Shown: positions 29,861 to 41,432 of the stretch, in pieces | Layout: every line of letters begins with the position of its first letter | Position numbering within the stretch: the first letter of the stretch is position 1 | NCBI GenBank assembly: GCA_946902985.2 | Contig: OX336397.1 | Location: 153,815,890 to 153,879,889, forward strand | DNA: 64,000 nucleotides | Source of the DNA: Meconema thalassinum | Taxonomy: Eukaryota > Arthropoda > Insecta > Orthoptera > Tettigoniidae | Direction of reading: 5' to 3' | Notes under the pieces: model-generated | What the model saw: the letters and a program-made list of their open reading frames with translations, nothing else | Told to the model about the DNA's origin: nothing | Databases searched by the model: none | Made by a program: the position numbers and the translations under genes

Positions 29861-31835
29861 ACCATAACTTATATTTTGGTATTGTGGCGCATTTGGAAGT
29901 TTCCCGTTACATTAATAGCCGAGAGTGTTGTTAAAATCGTTGGAAGGGGGCGATCGAAACGCGCAGTAGCAGAGAGTGATAAAGATCGGTGACGTACGCA
30001 GGATGTCTTTCCGGGGGTTTAATCCTTACAGTAAGGTAGTTGTACATAATCAAAATTATATTTCGATTATTATTCATAAAAAGGAATAATTCAATAAAGA
30101 CTTTCATTGCATGAAAACTCTTTTAATTATACTTTCTAGCACAATGAAGATATTGAAAAGGATCCTTTTTAATACAAAAAGCTAACAATGATAAAACTGA
30201 AATGAAGCAGAGGTATCTTCATGTCCAGACGCGACCGCTCATAACAATGGTATTATGTGAGAAAAACAATGTTTTGCTCTCCATGTTGTCACTGCCATCA
30301 GGCTACTGTTGACTCTAAAAAATATGCTTATTTTGATGGCATGATCTGCATCATAGATAGGAATAAAATGCAGAAACCCCGCATGTACCGAATTATATTT
30401 AACGAAACGGACACACATTGACACAGATATCCACATTTAAAGCAGCCCGTAGTGATTTGAAAAAATTAGCGATTGCACACTTGCAAGAAACAATGATCCA
30501 CAGCTACCTACTATGCTGGCGTCGTCGCACTACGAATCAAGTTTGGGGCATTTACCAAGTGAAGAACATGATCACATTTCAAATACAGTATATACATGCC
30601 TATGTGATACAGGTAATTGATAGATGGGACAATAGAAGGATTCAAGCAAACAAATATCTCTGTCAGGGGGGGGGGGGGTTATAAAACCAAAAACCCAGCC
30701 CGTTGGTAAGCTACCGTTTACGATATAGTGCAAATGAGGTTATCAGGGGTTTTTAGAGGGATAAGTAATCTGACTGAATTTTACTGACTTTACTGACTTC
30801 GTTTTCTGCATCAGTCAAGTTACTGCAAAATATTTGCTGCAAAGAATTGGAAATTATCTCCTGTATCCAACAAGAAGAAATTAGGCCATTGAACCTTTCG
30901 AGCAACTTGTATTCGAAAACGACGCAAATAAAAAGTCTCAGTCCTCTCTAATCCGTGTTAAAATTCTCAATGCGGTAGTGACCTAGCTGTTAGCCAAATA
31001 GCCAAAGTGTACACTCTGGCACACTCTCACTCGGAAGTGACGTCAGCGAGTGGTGTTCCAAATATGATCGGATGCAAGTGTACGAACAGAGTGCGAGAGT
31101 ACATAGCGACATTTTCCAAGGTGCATACTCGGTTCGTTCACTCGGTGTGGGCTCTGTGATGTCGCCATTTTAACAGGAATTTGGTTTTCTCACTTGACAT
31201 CATCAATTGTGTATTTCATACGATACAAGGAGGGATACTTATGTTTAATTGTTGGTATTTATCTTTAACAATAGCGGTGATTGTCTTTTAACATACTTGC
31301 ATCGTTGAATGACATTTGTTTGTTATCAGTGTTCCATTACCTGCGAGGTTAACCACACTTTCCGTGGCCTTTCAAACATTTACTCATAATGTTTTCCTGT
31401 TTACTTCCTAGTGTCGATGAAGGAGTGTTACGTGAAAAGAATAACTGAAACTTCTTTTCTAAACGGATTTTGTTTCTCACGGGTGTGATGTGATTTCGCA
31501 AATTTGAAAGGTCAGCGCCCACATAAAATTGCAAAATAGGTATGAATAGCCTATCTGATTTCTGAATAATTATAATAATAAATAAACTGGGTTAGGAAAT
31601 TAGGTTGGTTTTTATAGCAAGGACCAATTAATTACTGTATCTATTCTACCTGCATTTAACGTCGGGCGTTTGGATGCAACATTTTGTGGTCATCTGTGTG
31701 CGAAGTATGTATATCATTCTTGCCTCTTCTGCAGATAACTTCAATATTCCTTGCCATAAAATAACAGTTGGTTACTCTAGCGAGTGAATGAGTTTTTTTG
31801 TAAGTCTTCGTATCTAGTTGAATGTCTGTCTGTTA
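29861..31835. other. Non-coding stretch with G-runs
   Basis: No gene is supported. 29,990-30,030 (GACGTACGCAGGATG, CCGGGGGTTTAA) resembles a hAT-type terminal zone. A G run lies at 30,666-30,677. 31,000-31,150 has repeated GTGTACACTC / GTGTACGAAC / GAGTGCGAGAG words and a TGACGTCA site, possibly an old element end or a promoter. Confidence 0.4.
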
Positions 31836-31839
31836 GGTA

Positions 31840-32135
31840 GTCAGCCCGAAGGCTGGTTGGATCCTCAAAAAGTACCGCCGTTACGTTATGTGAGTAGATA
31901 CCCACAAAAGCCCAAGGCAGCGCTATTTTGAGGCGTTCTAGGCAAGAAGAGGAGTGAGGTAGTTTGCCATTGCTTTCCTCACTGAGTCAGAACAGTAGTC
32001 CTAACCCTATGAGTAGAACCTTTCACAGCATTCACAGGCACTGACTGTGCCCCGAATGCCATTACTAAGCACACCCATACCTCAGTAGCTTCCATATAAT
32101 CACAGCCATGAGTGAGACTGAGACATCGATGAAAA
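31840..32135 (+). repeat. Interspersed repeat (AGCCCGAAGGCTGGTTGGATC type)
   Basis: Contains CAGCCCGAAGGCTGGTTGG, GAGGAGTGAGGTAGTTTGCC, TTGCTTTCCTCACTGAG and CACAGCATTCACAGGCACTG. I recall this word order from abundant arthropod interspersed repeats, but cannot name its superfamily. Starts with a short hairpin (AGCCCGAAGGCT). Confidence 0.5.
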
Positions 32136-32960
32136 GCCACCTTTTACTCTAGCCTGAGCCAACTGACAAATGCAAATGTACTGTATTCATCAAGAGATGA
32201 GGAATTCTGAATCTCTACAAACTAGCTTCACATTCTACATGTGATGGAGAAACGCATTTGTCACCTCCATCTGTTTTCCTTACTGTAAGACCATCAGTAG
32301 CTTAATATTACTACTTATATTCTTACTGCCCCAGGTAGCGTATGTAACATGAAGTCTATTAATGCTTCTGTTTTGAAATTGAGTGTTAGCTTATATTGGT
32401 GTTTCCCAAAACCAGGGATGCCTACAGCCCCAACCATGACACTTCATCCGGTTTATGAACAGCATACCCTTAAGTTAAATCTACCCAGAAAGTTGGAGTA
32501 TTTTTAGTTAAAAATTTGGTGACAGTTCATATTAACGTTCCCAGACACCACTGTTCTTGGAGGTAAAATGTTGTAGGCCTAATTGGCAAGCGTTTATCAT
32601 TCGTGTTAATTGTTAACAGAACATCGTTTAATCAATTTGTTGCTCATGATACTCTCTACTTTTTGGCTACTAGAATTCAATACATTCATTATGGACATGG
32701 CATTGATCATACCAAGCGGACAGATTGTGTCACATGGAATCCCAGGAGATGCCATGTTTCATTCTGTGATCTATCTCTGTACACCAGTGACGTGTATCCC
32801 TAAACTAAGTAGAGATTTTAAGTCGAAGATAATCGCAAGTCGTGCGATATGTCCACCAACATATGTTCAAAATCATATCTGTACAGTTTACGTTATTATA
32901 ATTTGTTTCAATCTTTTATTGCTGAAAGTATTTATAAACTGTACAGATTGCAACATTATA
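32136..32960. other. Non-coding stretch
   Basis: A 144-codon frame at 32,610-33,044 runs into the satellite and has no domain, so I treat it as chance. Otherwise nothing seen. Confidence 0.4.
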
Positions 32961-33106
32961 GACGGCACAAACCTAGAAGAATTGCTGAGTTTTAATTCAC
33001 CGGCCGTGAAAGCCAATATATCATCTTTTTGGAAGCCTTCATAGGGAGGTTAAGGCTGCTTGAGCTATTAGTTCTCGCAGTCAAGTGGTGCAGTTGCACC
33101 TAATAT

Positions 33107-33135
33107 AAAGGGAGGTGGCGCGCAGTTCGTCAGTC
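33107..33135 (+). promoter_or_regulatory. Possible core promoter in satellite monomers (TATA plus initiator)
   Basis: TATAAAG at about 33,105 is followed 28 bases later by TCAGT (33,130-33,134), the arthropod initiator sequence at the usual spacing. Later monomers keep TATAAAG but have TCACT. It would start transcription just before the ribozyme-like fold. Inferred from motif spacing only. Confidence 0.35.
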
Positions 33136-33136
33136 C

Positions 33137-33208
33137 TGTCGGGGTCCGGGCGGGGACACCAAGAGCCCGACGATGAGCCAGCTTGTTGTCCTAGGCGAAA
33201 CCCCACAC
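33137..33208 (+). ncRNA. Hammerhead-ribozyme-like fold, satellite monomer 1 (most diverged)
   Basis: Order GGGGTC, CGGGC...GCCCG hairpin, ACGATGA, GCC...GGC hairpin, GAAA, CCCCACA. C3 and U4 of the core are replaced (A, C) and one base of the second loop differs (CTTGTTGTCC), so catalysis is unlikely here. Confidence 0.45.
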
Positions 33209-33388
33209 ATGACACGGCACAAACCTAGAAGAATTGCTGAGTTTTAATTCACCGGCCGTGAAAGCCAATATACCATCTTTTTGGAAGCCTTCATAGGGAG
33301 ATTAAGGCAGCTTGAGCTTTTAGTTTTCAAGGTCAAGTGGTGCAGTTGCACCTAATATAAAGGGAGGTGGCGCGCAGTTCGTCACTCC

Positions 33389-33460
33389 TGTGGGGGTCCG
33401 GGCGGGGACACCAAGAGCCCGCCGATGAGCCAGCTTGGTGTCCTAGGCGAAAGCCCACAC
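33389..33460 (+). ncRNA. Hammerhead-ribozyme-like fold, monomer 2
   Basis: Stem III TGTGGGG with CCCACA, cleavage-type triplet GTC at 33,396-33,398, stem I CGGGC/GCCCG (33,399-33,403; 33,417-33,421), core CCGATGA at 33,422-33,428 (consensus CUGANGA, so U4 is C), stem II GCC/GGC closed by the usual G-C, then GAAA at 33,449-33,452. Loops GGACACCAAG and CTTGGTGTCC are perfect complements. C15.2 is G in this copy. Confidence 0.6.
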
Positions 33461-33640
33461 AAGACACGGCACAAACCTAGAAGAATTGCTGAGTTTTAAT
33501 TCACCGGTCGTGAAAGCCAATATACCATCTTTTTGGAAGCCTTCATAGGGAGGTTAAGGCTGCTTGAGCTTTTAGTTCTAGCAGTCAAGAGGTGCAGTTG
33601 CACCTAATATAAAGGGAGGTGGCGCGCAGTTCGTCACTCC

Positions 33641-33712
33641 TGTTGGGGTCCAGGCGGGGACATCAAGAGCCCGCCGATGAGCCAGTTTGGTGTCATAGGC
33701 GAAACCCCACAC
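33641..33712 (+). ncRNA. Hammerhead-ribozyme-like fold, monomer 3
   Basis: TTGGGGTC, stem I weakened (CAGGC/GCCCG), CCGATGA, GCC...GGC, GAAACCCCACAC. Loops GGACATCAAG and TTTGGTGTCA still pair in part. Confidence 0.5.
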
Positions 33713-33885
33713 GTCGCAAACCTAGAAGAATTGCTGAGTTTTAATTCAACCACCGTGAAAGCCAATATACCATCTTTTTGGAAGCCTTCATAGGGAGGTT
33801 AAGGCTGCTTGAGCTTTTAGTTCTCGCAGTCAAGTGCTGCAGTTGCACATAATATAAAGGGAGATGGCGCGCAGTTCGTCACTCC

Positions 33886-33957
33886 TGTGGGGGTCCCGGC
33901 GGGGACACCAAGAGCCCACCGATGAGCCAGCATAGTGTCCTGGGCGAAACCCGCACA
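33886..33957 (+). ncRNA. Hammerhead-ribozyme-like fold, monomer 4
   Basis: GTGGGGGTC, stem I reduced (CCGGC/GCCCA), CCGATGA, stem II GCC/GGC, GAAACCCGCAC. Second loop changed to CATAGTGTCC. A weaker copy. Confidence 0.45.
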
Positions 33958-34136
33958 AGACACGGCACAAACCTAGAAGATTTGTTGAGTTTTAATTCAC
34001 CAGCCGTGAAAGCCAATATACCATCTCTTTGGAAGCCTTCATAGGGAGGTTAAGGCAGCTTGAGCTTTTAATTCTCGCAGTCAAGTGGTGCTGTTGCACC
34101 TAATATAAAGGGAGGTGGCGCGCAGTTCGTCACTCC

Positions 34137-34208
34137 TGTGGGGGTCCGGGTGGGGACACCAAGTGCCCGCCGAAGAGCCAGCTTGGTGTCCTAGGCGAAA
34201 CCCCACAC
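34137..34208 (+). ncRNA. Hammerhead-ribozyme-like fold, monomer 5
   Basis: GTGGGGGTC, CGGGT/GCCCG (one wobble), CCGAAGA (the variable position 7 is A), GCC/GGC, GAAACCCCACAC; loops GGACACCAAG and CTTGGTGTCC perfectly complementary. Confidence 0.6.
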
Positions 34209-34387
34209 AAGACACGGCACATACCTAGAAGAATTGCTGAGTTTTAATTCACCGGCCGTGAAAGCTAATATACCATCTTTTGGAAGCCTTCATAGGGAGG
34301 TTAAGGTTGCTTGAGCTTTTAGTTCTCGCAGTCAAGTGTTGCAGTTGCTCCTAATATAAAGGGAAGTGGTGCGCAGTTCGCCAATCC

Positions 34388-34459
34388 TGTGGGGGTCCGG
34401 GCGGGGACACCAAGAGCCCGCCGATGAGCCAGCTTGGTGTCCTAGGCGAAACCCACCAC
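34388..34459 (+). ncRNA. Hammerhead-ribozyme-like fold, monomer 6
   Basis: GTGGGGGTC, CGGGC/GCCCG, CCGATGA, GCC/GGC, GAAACCCACC; loops GGACACCAAG and CTTGGTGTCC are perfect complements. Apart from U4 to C every core base fits. Confidence 0.6.
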
Positions 34460-34640
34460 AAGACACGGCACAAACCCAGAAGAATTGCTGAGTTTTAATT
34501 CACCGGCCGCGAAAGCCAATATACCATCTTTTTGGAAGCCTTCATAGGGAGGTTAAGGCTGCTTGAGCTTTTAGTTCTCGCAGTCAAGTGGTGCAGTTGC
34601 ACATAATATAAAGGGAGGTGGCGCGCAGTTCGTCACTCCA

Positions 34641-34711
34641 GTGGGGGTCCGGGCGGGGACACCAAGAGCACGCCGATGAGCCAGCTTGGTGTCCTAGGCG
34701 AAACCCCACAC
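34641..34711 (+). ncRNA. Hammerhead-ribozyme-like fold, monomer 7
   Basis: GTGGGGGTC, CGGGC/GCACG (one mismatch), CCGATGA, GCC/GGC, GAAACCCCACAC, loops fully complementary. Confidence 0.6.
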
Positions 34712-35444
34712 AAGACACGGCACATACCTGGAAGAATTGCTGAGTTTTATTTCTTGCGTTTTAATCATGGGATCGAAATCAACATTTGCATAATGAACGT
34801 ACACAATAATTATCATCTAATAGTGCATAACTCTATGGTCTACGTATATTAAAATCCAACATGGTGACCATCCGAAATATTTAGACGGTTCGCAATATTT
34901 ATTAATCTACTACAGCAATCAAACTGAAATGTTGTAAGTGTATAGAGGCTATAAGCATAAGTTCACCTATGGGACGTTCATTAACCTGGCGAGCACATAA
35001 CCAACATGGCGGCTACATGAAATTTAAATATTAAAATGGACCTTTCTTGCATTTTAACCATCCGAGCGCAGTGAAACTTGATACGGTATATGCTTATACA
35101 TATTATAATCGACTGGCATCTAATTTATTTACATTTATTTCATAACCACAAGATGGGGGTTGAGCGAAATTTTAAGATCCCGCTTTTATTTCTTGTGTCG
35201 TGATCATGCGATTGAAGTTTGAATAAAACACCTACACAATAATCTTCATGTAATAGTACTTAAATCTAAGGCCTATAATATAAAATCCAACATGGTGACC
35301 ATCCACAATATTTAGACGGTTCTCAATAGTTACGAATCTATTACAGCAATCAAAATGACAATTTGTATGTTGATAGGGGCAATTAATATTAGTAGGATAT
35401 ATCAAAATAGGCTATTTAGTTTTTCTCGGAACTACTTGTTATAT

Positions 35445-36072
35445 ATAAGAAGAGGATAGGGATTGATGAACGATACCATGGCAACACCATATCTCGAGGT
35501 CCAATTCCACTTGCATTCTGTCTCTGTAAGAAATAATATTTGCATGAAGGAATAACAGACTGTTAAATAGATAGACGTCAGTGTCGCGAACTTCCGTACG
35601 AACAGTGTCAACACCTGTATAAAAAGACCCTAAAAGATGGTTTGCATTCTTTCGGAAAAACTGAAAAAATCAAATAAAGTATACATAGAAGCAAGGAAAT
35701 TAAAATTTTCTGCGCTCATACTGTAACATAACGAATCCTCGCCAATGCTGCAAGTATCCATCCTCGTGAGGACGCACTTAAATATAATTATAAAGCTTGT
35801 GGGTTATGCAAATTCGGTATTTGTGCCAAAGGACCTAAATGAAAGGAATGGAGAGGGCTATCTAAAATTATTGTTGCTTAAAACCTTCCTTGGGGTGTGC
35901 ACTACAACCCTACAGAATTTCAATGCAATCGGTTAAACGGTGTCGGAGTCCATTGGCTTCGGACAGATATACAGTTCCATTTTTATATGTAAGAAGAAGA
36001 GGATAGGGATTGATGAACGATACCATGGCAACACCATATCTCGAGGTCCAATTCCGCATGCATTCTGTCTCT
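35445..36072 (+). repeat. Direct repeats of ~80 bp, 548 bp apart
   Basis: GAAGAGGATAGGGATTGATG through GCATTCTGTCTC occurs at 35,447-35,525 and again at 35,995-36,072 with three small differences. The enclosed DNA has no gene. It could be a short LTR-like or tandem unit. Confidence 0.6.
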
Positions 36073-36082
36073 TTTATAAATA

Positions 36083-37850
36083 ACTAGCTGAAGTACCCGT
36101 TCTTCGAACGGCTTTTAGTACTTGCTGGCCTGAATCATTAATATATATAATCACACATTCCTAATGTAGTTATGTTATCTCCATGTTATCAGCTACATGT
36201 GTAGACTACATGCATTTTCACACACCAAATTATTAATCAGAGGTAGGAAAGTGAAAATCCTTAGCCTACTTTCAGTCGACCGACCGCGTCAGGGAATAGA
36301 ATGAATGAAAGGAATCCCCATCTAACAGCGAGGATATGAACTGTGCCGGCTGCCGAAGCCTGTCGCACTCCCCTGTGGCAATGATTAAATGAATGACACT
36401 TGAAATGAAATGATAGTGGAGAATGTTGCTGGAATGAAATTGTGACAGGGAAAACCGGAGTACCCGGAGAAAAGCCTTTTGCCTCCTCTTTGTAGGTGAG
36501 AAAGTGCGTTTAAATATTGGAAATAAATATCAGCTTCTATGTAGTAAAAGTTAAATAACCTGTCTTAAATACTGAACACCTATCGTTTAATGTCTTCATA
36601 CTATATTTAAACATATAAACATTATGCTAAAAATACATCAAACTAGATAGCAATTATCATATCCGCAATAAGTAATATCGCGGAAAGTACGTACCATGTC
36701 ATGATAAAGAGTAACAGTAACGGAACAAACTTCAATCATCCCAAGTAATAATAACAAAAACTAATGAATCACAGAAAAAATTTCGAAGTTTATGCCGTGT
36801 CTTGTGCCAGATGGTTCAACAGCGGGCCTTGTGGTCTATTTGCGGACTCCCAAAGGAGTAGCAAACTGTGCGATACCTCAATTCTTATTTAGAACACCTC
36901 AGCCACTTTACTGCGAGTGCTAAAGGTTAAAACAGACTTTCACTTCCCTATAAAGGCTTCCAAAATGATTGTATATTAAATTTCAGGGCCAAGCAATTAA
37001 AACTCAGCAACTTTTCTAGGTTTACGCCATCCTTCGTGCGGGTTTTTTATTGGCCACGAAAGTCAAAATACCTACTCTATTGAAATAAATTTGCCCAGTT
37101 CTGCAGTAAGATTAATATGAACACTAAATAAACTAATGTGACAGTAGATAGTCTTCGACACATTCGTCTGTGAATTTGGGTTTCTGATCATGGTAAAAAA
37201 CGACAAAAAGCCGATAAATATTGGCCAACTGAAGTATTCATTTAAGGAAAAACAAATCGATAAAAAGGATGAAAGCATACCGTGCAAAGTAGAAAGCCCT
37301 ATAACATTGTGAAACAGCGTCAAGATCCAAATACTCTTATAAAATAACCGGCACAAAGGGTATAAAATTAGACTCAAAATCACGTCTAGTTTCGGACCCA
37401 ACAAACTACCTCTATAAATAAAACAGTTCATGTAGAGACCAACATAGACTAACATCGCTCGGCGTTCACCGTGTTTTATAAGACATATTTAGGTTTTACT
37501 CGCTAACCGTTGGAGATACACGAAAACTGATAAGGAACTTTCGGATAGAAAATTAAATTCTAAAGCTCGTAGTGCCATCAAAAGTTTGCTATTTCTTAGC
37601 GTTCTCTTTTTATTTGAAATGGAAGTATGAAAATAGTCGCCATTTTTAAATAGTGAAAACCATTGAAATCAAAAGTAGCCTATATGTAAGCCTGGTAAAT
37701 CAGTTCCGTCCATGCAAAATTTCATTTAAATCGAACCAGTGGTTCTTGTGTTATTGAGTTACACACAGACGGACAGACAGACAGACAGACAGAAAGTCAC
37801 ACACCTACTCATTTTTAGCCTATTTTCAATTTTGAAAAAATAGGCTTATG
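36083..37850 (+). repeat. Interspersed repeat starting TAGCTGAAGTACCCGTTCTTCG
   Basis: The start word TACCCGTTCTTCGAACGG and the end words CAAAATTTCATTTAAATCG, AACCAGTGGTTCTTGTG and (ACAG)n are the pattern of a non-autonomous repeat very common in insect genomes. I cannot assign it to a class. It is fused to the array above. Confidence 0.5.
36790..37030 (-). repeat. Diverged inverted remnant of the 252-bp satellite
   Basis: Minus strand reads AAACCTAGAAAAGTTGCTGA, GTTTTAATTGC, ATTTTGGAAGCCTTTATAGG and, further out, GCACAAGACACGGCAT in the order seen in the satellite monomer, with a gap over the ribozyme-like part. An older single copy, in opposite orientation. Confidence 0.65.
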
Positions 37851-37865
37851 AGATCACCTTTTGTC

Positions 37866-37871
37866 CGTGTG

Positions 37872-37903
<32 letters not shown>

Positions 37904-37905
37904 AT
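37866..37905 (+). repeat. (GT)n microsatellite
   Basis: Run of GT with small interruptions; a homologous run is at 40,556-40,640 in the second unit. Confidence 0.9.
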
Positions 37906-40577
37906 TCGTGTGTGTCCCCCCCTAATAAAATCTAAACGGCTGGAGCGATTTCAATGAAACTCGGAAAGTTCATAGGACTATTCCCGGCGACCTCGACCGT
38001 GCCCTTCAAATTTTGTTACGACTCACCAATCCAACATGGCGGCTGTGCGAAATATTTCACCAGCATTCAATATCTCTGAAACTATTACCGATATTACCCT
38101 GACATTTTCTATGGTGATAGAGAGAACTACTATAAGTTCACTTATGTGACTTTTGAAAACCTGGTAACTACAAAACCAACATGGAGGCCAAGCGAATTTG
38201 CGACTTTTAAATAGACGTTGCTCGTGATTTGACCAACCAAACGCAATGAAACTTGGTACAGTATATGATTATATACATTGTAATGCACCGACATCTAACT
38301 TCGTTCAATTGTTTACATAATCACAAGATGGCGGATGTGCGAAATATTTCACCGGCATTCTATATCTCTGAAACTATTAGCGGTATCTCCCTAAAATTTT
38401 GTACGGAGATAAAGGGCACTACTGGAAGTTCATCCATAAGACTTTCAAAAACCGGTTAACTACAAAACGAACATGGCGGCCAAGCGAATTTGAAAATTTT
38501 AAATATACCTTCCTCGCGATTTAATGTTCCAAGCGCACTGAAACCTGGTACAGGAAATATTTATACACATTGTAATCCACTGGTATCTAATTTAGTTCAA
38601 TTGTTTACATAACCTCAAGATGGTGGGAGTGCGAATTTTATAATTAAGTTTTTATTTCTTGTGATGTAGTCATGCGATCGAAGTGAACGTTTGAATAATG
38701 AACCTACGCAATAATTTTCCTTTAATGGTACATGACTCTATGGCCTATACATTTAACAATCCAACATGGCGACCATCCGAAATATTTAGACGATACTGAA
38801 TATCTACGAATCTATTTTAGCAATCAAACTGCTTTTTTAATGTTCATAGGGGCTATGAACTTAAGTTCACCTATAGGACTTTAAATAACCTGGTGATCAC
38901 AAATCCAACATGGCGGTGACGCGAATTATAAATATTCACATGGACGTTTCTCGCAATTTAACCATCCGAGTGCAGTGAAACTTGGTACAGTAAATCCTTA
39001 TACGAATGTTAATCCACTGGTATCTAATTTATTTCAATTGTTTCCATAACCTCAAGATGGCAGCTGTGAAAAATTTTAAAATCTCCTTGTTTTTTCTTGT
39101 GTCCTAATTATGCGATTGAAGTTTGAATACTACACGTTCACAATAATCTGCATGTAACAGTACATAGCTCTTGGACATACATATATAAAATCCAACATGG
39201 CGACCATCCGAAATATTTAGTCGGTTCTTAATATCTACGAATCTATTACAGCAATCAAACAGAAATTGTGTATGTTGATAGTGGCAATTAACATAAGTAG
39301 GATATATGAAAATAGGCTGTATAGTTCTTCACGGAACTACTTGTTATATATTAGTATGACTAGTATGATAATGGAAACATGACATTTTGAAACCAAAGGG
39401 TGTAGTGACGTCACAAATGTGGGTTTTACTCGCTAACCGCTGGAGATACACGAAAATTGATAAGGACCTTTCGGATAGAAAATTAAATTCTAAAGCCCGT
39501 AGCGTCATCAAAAGTTTGATATTTCTTAGCGTTCTCTTTTTATTTGAAATTGAAGTATGAAAATAGTCGCCATTCTTAATTAGTGCAAAACATCGAAATC
39601 AAAAGTAGCCTATATATAAGCCAGGTAAATCAGCTACGTCCATGCAAAATTTCATTTAAATCGAACCAGTGGTTCTTTTGTTATTGATAACACACAGACA
39701 GACAGACAGACTGAAAGACACACACCATCTCATTTTTATATATTAGTATGATGGAAATATGAAATTTTTAAACCAAAGCGTGTGATGACGTCACAAATGT
39801 GGGTTTTACTCGCTAACCGCTGGAGATACACGAAAATTGATCCGGACCTTTCGGATAGAAAATTAAATTCTAAAGCCCGTAGCGCCATCAAAAGTTTGCT
39901 ATTTCTTAGCGTTCTCTTTTAATTTGAAATGGAAGTATGAAAATAGTCGCCATTTTTAAATAGTGCGAAACATCGAAATCAAAAGTAGCCTATATATAAG
40001 CCTGGTAAATCAGCTACGTCCATGCAAAATTTCATTTAAATCGAACCAGTGGTTCTTGTGTTATTGAGTAACACACAGGCAGACAGACAGACAGACAGAA
40101 GGACACACACCATCTCATTTTTATATATTAGTATGATGGACATATGAAATTTTTAAACCAAAGGGTGTAGTGACGTCACAAATGTGGGTTTTACTCGCTA
40201 ACCGCTGGAGATATACAAAAATTGATAAGGACCTTTCGGATAGAAAATTACAATCTAAAGCTCGTAATGCCATCAAAAGTGCGCTATTTCTTAGCGTTCT
40301 CTTTTTATTTGAAATGGAAGTATGAAAATAGTCGCCATTTTTAAATTGTGCAGAACATCTAAATCAAAAGTAGCCTATATGTAAGCCTGGTAAATCAGCT
40401 ACGTCCATGCAAAATTTCATTTAAATCGAACCAGTAGTTCTTGTGTTATTGAGTAACACGCAGACAGACAGACAGACAGAAAGACACACACCATCTCATT
40501 TTTAGCCTATTTTAAATTTTGAAGAAAAAAATAGGCTTATGAGATCACCTTTTGTCCGTGTGTGTGTGCGCGCGCGC

Positions 40578-40612
<35 letters not shown>

Positions 40613-41238
40613 GTGTGTGTGTGAGGTGTGTGTGTGTGTCCCTAATAAATTATAAACGGCTGGAGCGATTTCAATGAAACTCGGTAAGTTCATAGCACTA
40701 TTCCGGGCGACCCCGACCGTGCCCTTCTAATTTTGTTACGTCTCAACAATCCAACATGGCGGCTGTGTGAACTATTTAACCAGCATTCAATATCTCCGAA
40801 ACTATTCCCGATATCACCCTGGAATTTTTTACGGTGATAAAGGGAACTACTAGAAGTTCACCTATGTGACTTTTGAAAAACTGGTAACTACAAAACCAAC
40901 ATGGCGGCCAGGCTAATTTGCGACTTTTAAATAAACGTTTCTCAAGATTTAACCAACCAAACGCAATGAAACTTGGTACAGTGTATGTTTATACTCGTTG
41001 GAATGCACCGACATCTAACTTCGTTCAATTGTTTACATAACCACAAGATGGCGGATGTGCGAAATATTTCACCGGCATTCTATATCTCTGAAACTATCAC
41101 CCTGAAATTTTGTACGGAGATAAAGGACACTACTGGAAGTTCATCTATAACATATAACAGCTTAGGCTTTCACGGCCGGCGTTCATAATTAAATACAAGT
41201 TTTTCGGGCTTGTAGGCCGTGGTCCAGACAGGAAATCT

Positions 41239-41280
41239 CCCGACGTTTCACCGGAAACTGCGTCCGGAATTATCAAGGGT
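41239..41280 (-). ncRNA. Degenerate hammerhead-like motif in Penelope terminal copy (inverted)
   Basis: Minus strand: CTTGATAAT, CCGGA...TCCGG hairpin, TGAAACGTCGGG. This follows the order box 1, stem II, GAAAC, GUC of the compact type I hammerheads reported from Penelope-like elements, but the first box differs from CUGAUGA at two positions. Confidence 0.4.
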
Positions 41281-41432
41281 TCCGCTCCTTTCCTTGGTCT
41301 GCAGTGGAATGAGGAAGAGGCTTGAAATAATGGGTAACGGCTAGTAGTGGAGTATTGTTGTTTGAATATGACTGTTGGTTGGGTGGATCTTGGCGATGAA
41401 CTAACGGCTGGAAGGTAGTATGGATCTTCAAA

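Larger units (their letters stand above)
32969..34748 (+). repeat. Satellite array, 7 monomers of ~252 bp plus a partial, hammerhead-like
   Basis: The word AAACCTAGAAGAATTGCTGA recurs with few changes at 32,969, 33,221, 33,473, 33,718, 33,969, 34,221, 34,472 and 34,724 (steps of 252, 252, 245, 251, 252, 251, 252). Monomers are highly similar. Each has CCGGCCGTGAAAGCC, TTTTGGAAGCCTTCATAGGG, AATATAAAGGGAGGTGGCGC, CGCAGTTCGTCACTCC and then a structured segment (next entries). The array passes straight into the 34.75-kb repeat in the shared word TTTTATTTCTTG. Homogeneity implies recent tandem amplification, possibly by rolling-circle or unequal exchange. Confidence 0.95.

Noticed and set aside
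32610..33044. 144-codon open frame
   Set aside because: Runs into satellite DNA, has no domain or codon pattern of a gene, and its end lies in a repeated monomer.
37072..37455. 127-codon minus-strand frame
   Set aside because: No domain; lies between interspersed-repeat ends; composition suffices to explain it.
40502..40693. His/Thr-rich frame
   Set aside because: Translation of a (CA)n microsatellite.
38253..41188. Similar short frames at 38,253 and 40,973 (both with HLTSFNCLHNHKMADV)
   Set aside because: They are copies of one non-coding repeat unit; the frame is not kept in the third copy and indels are not in multiples of three.
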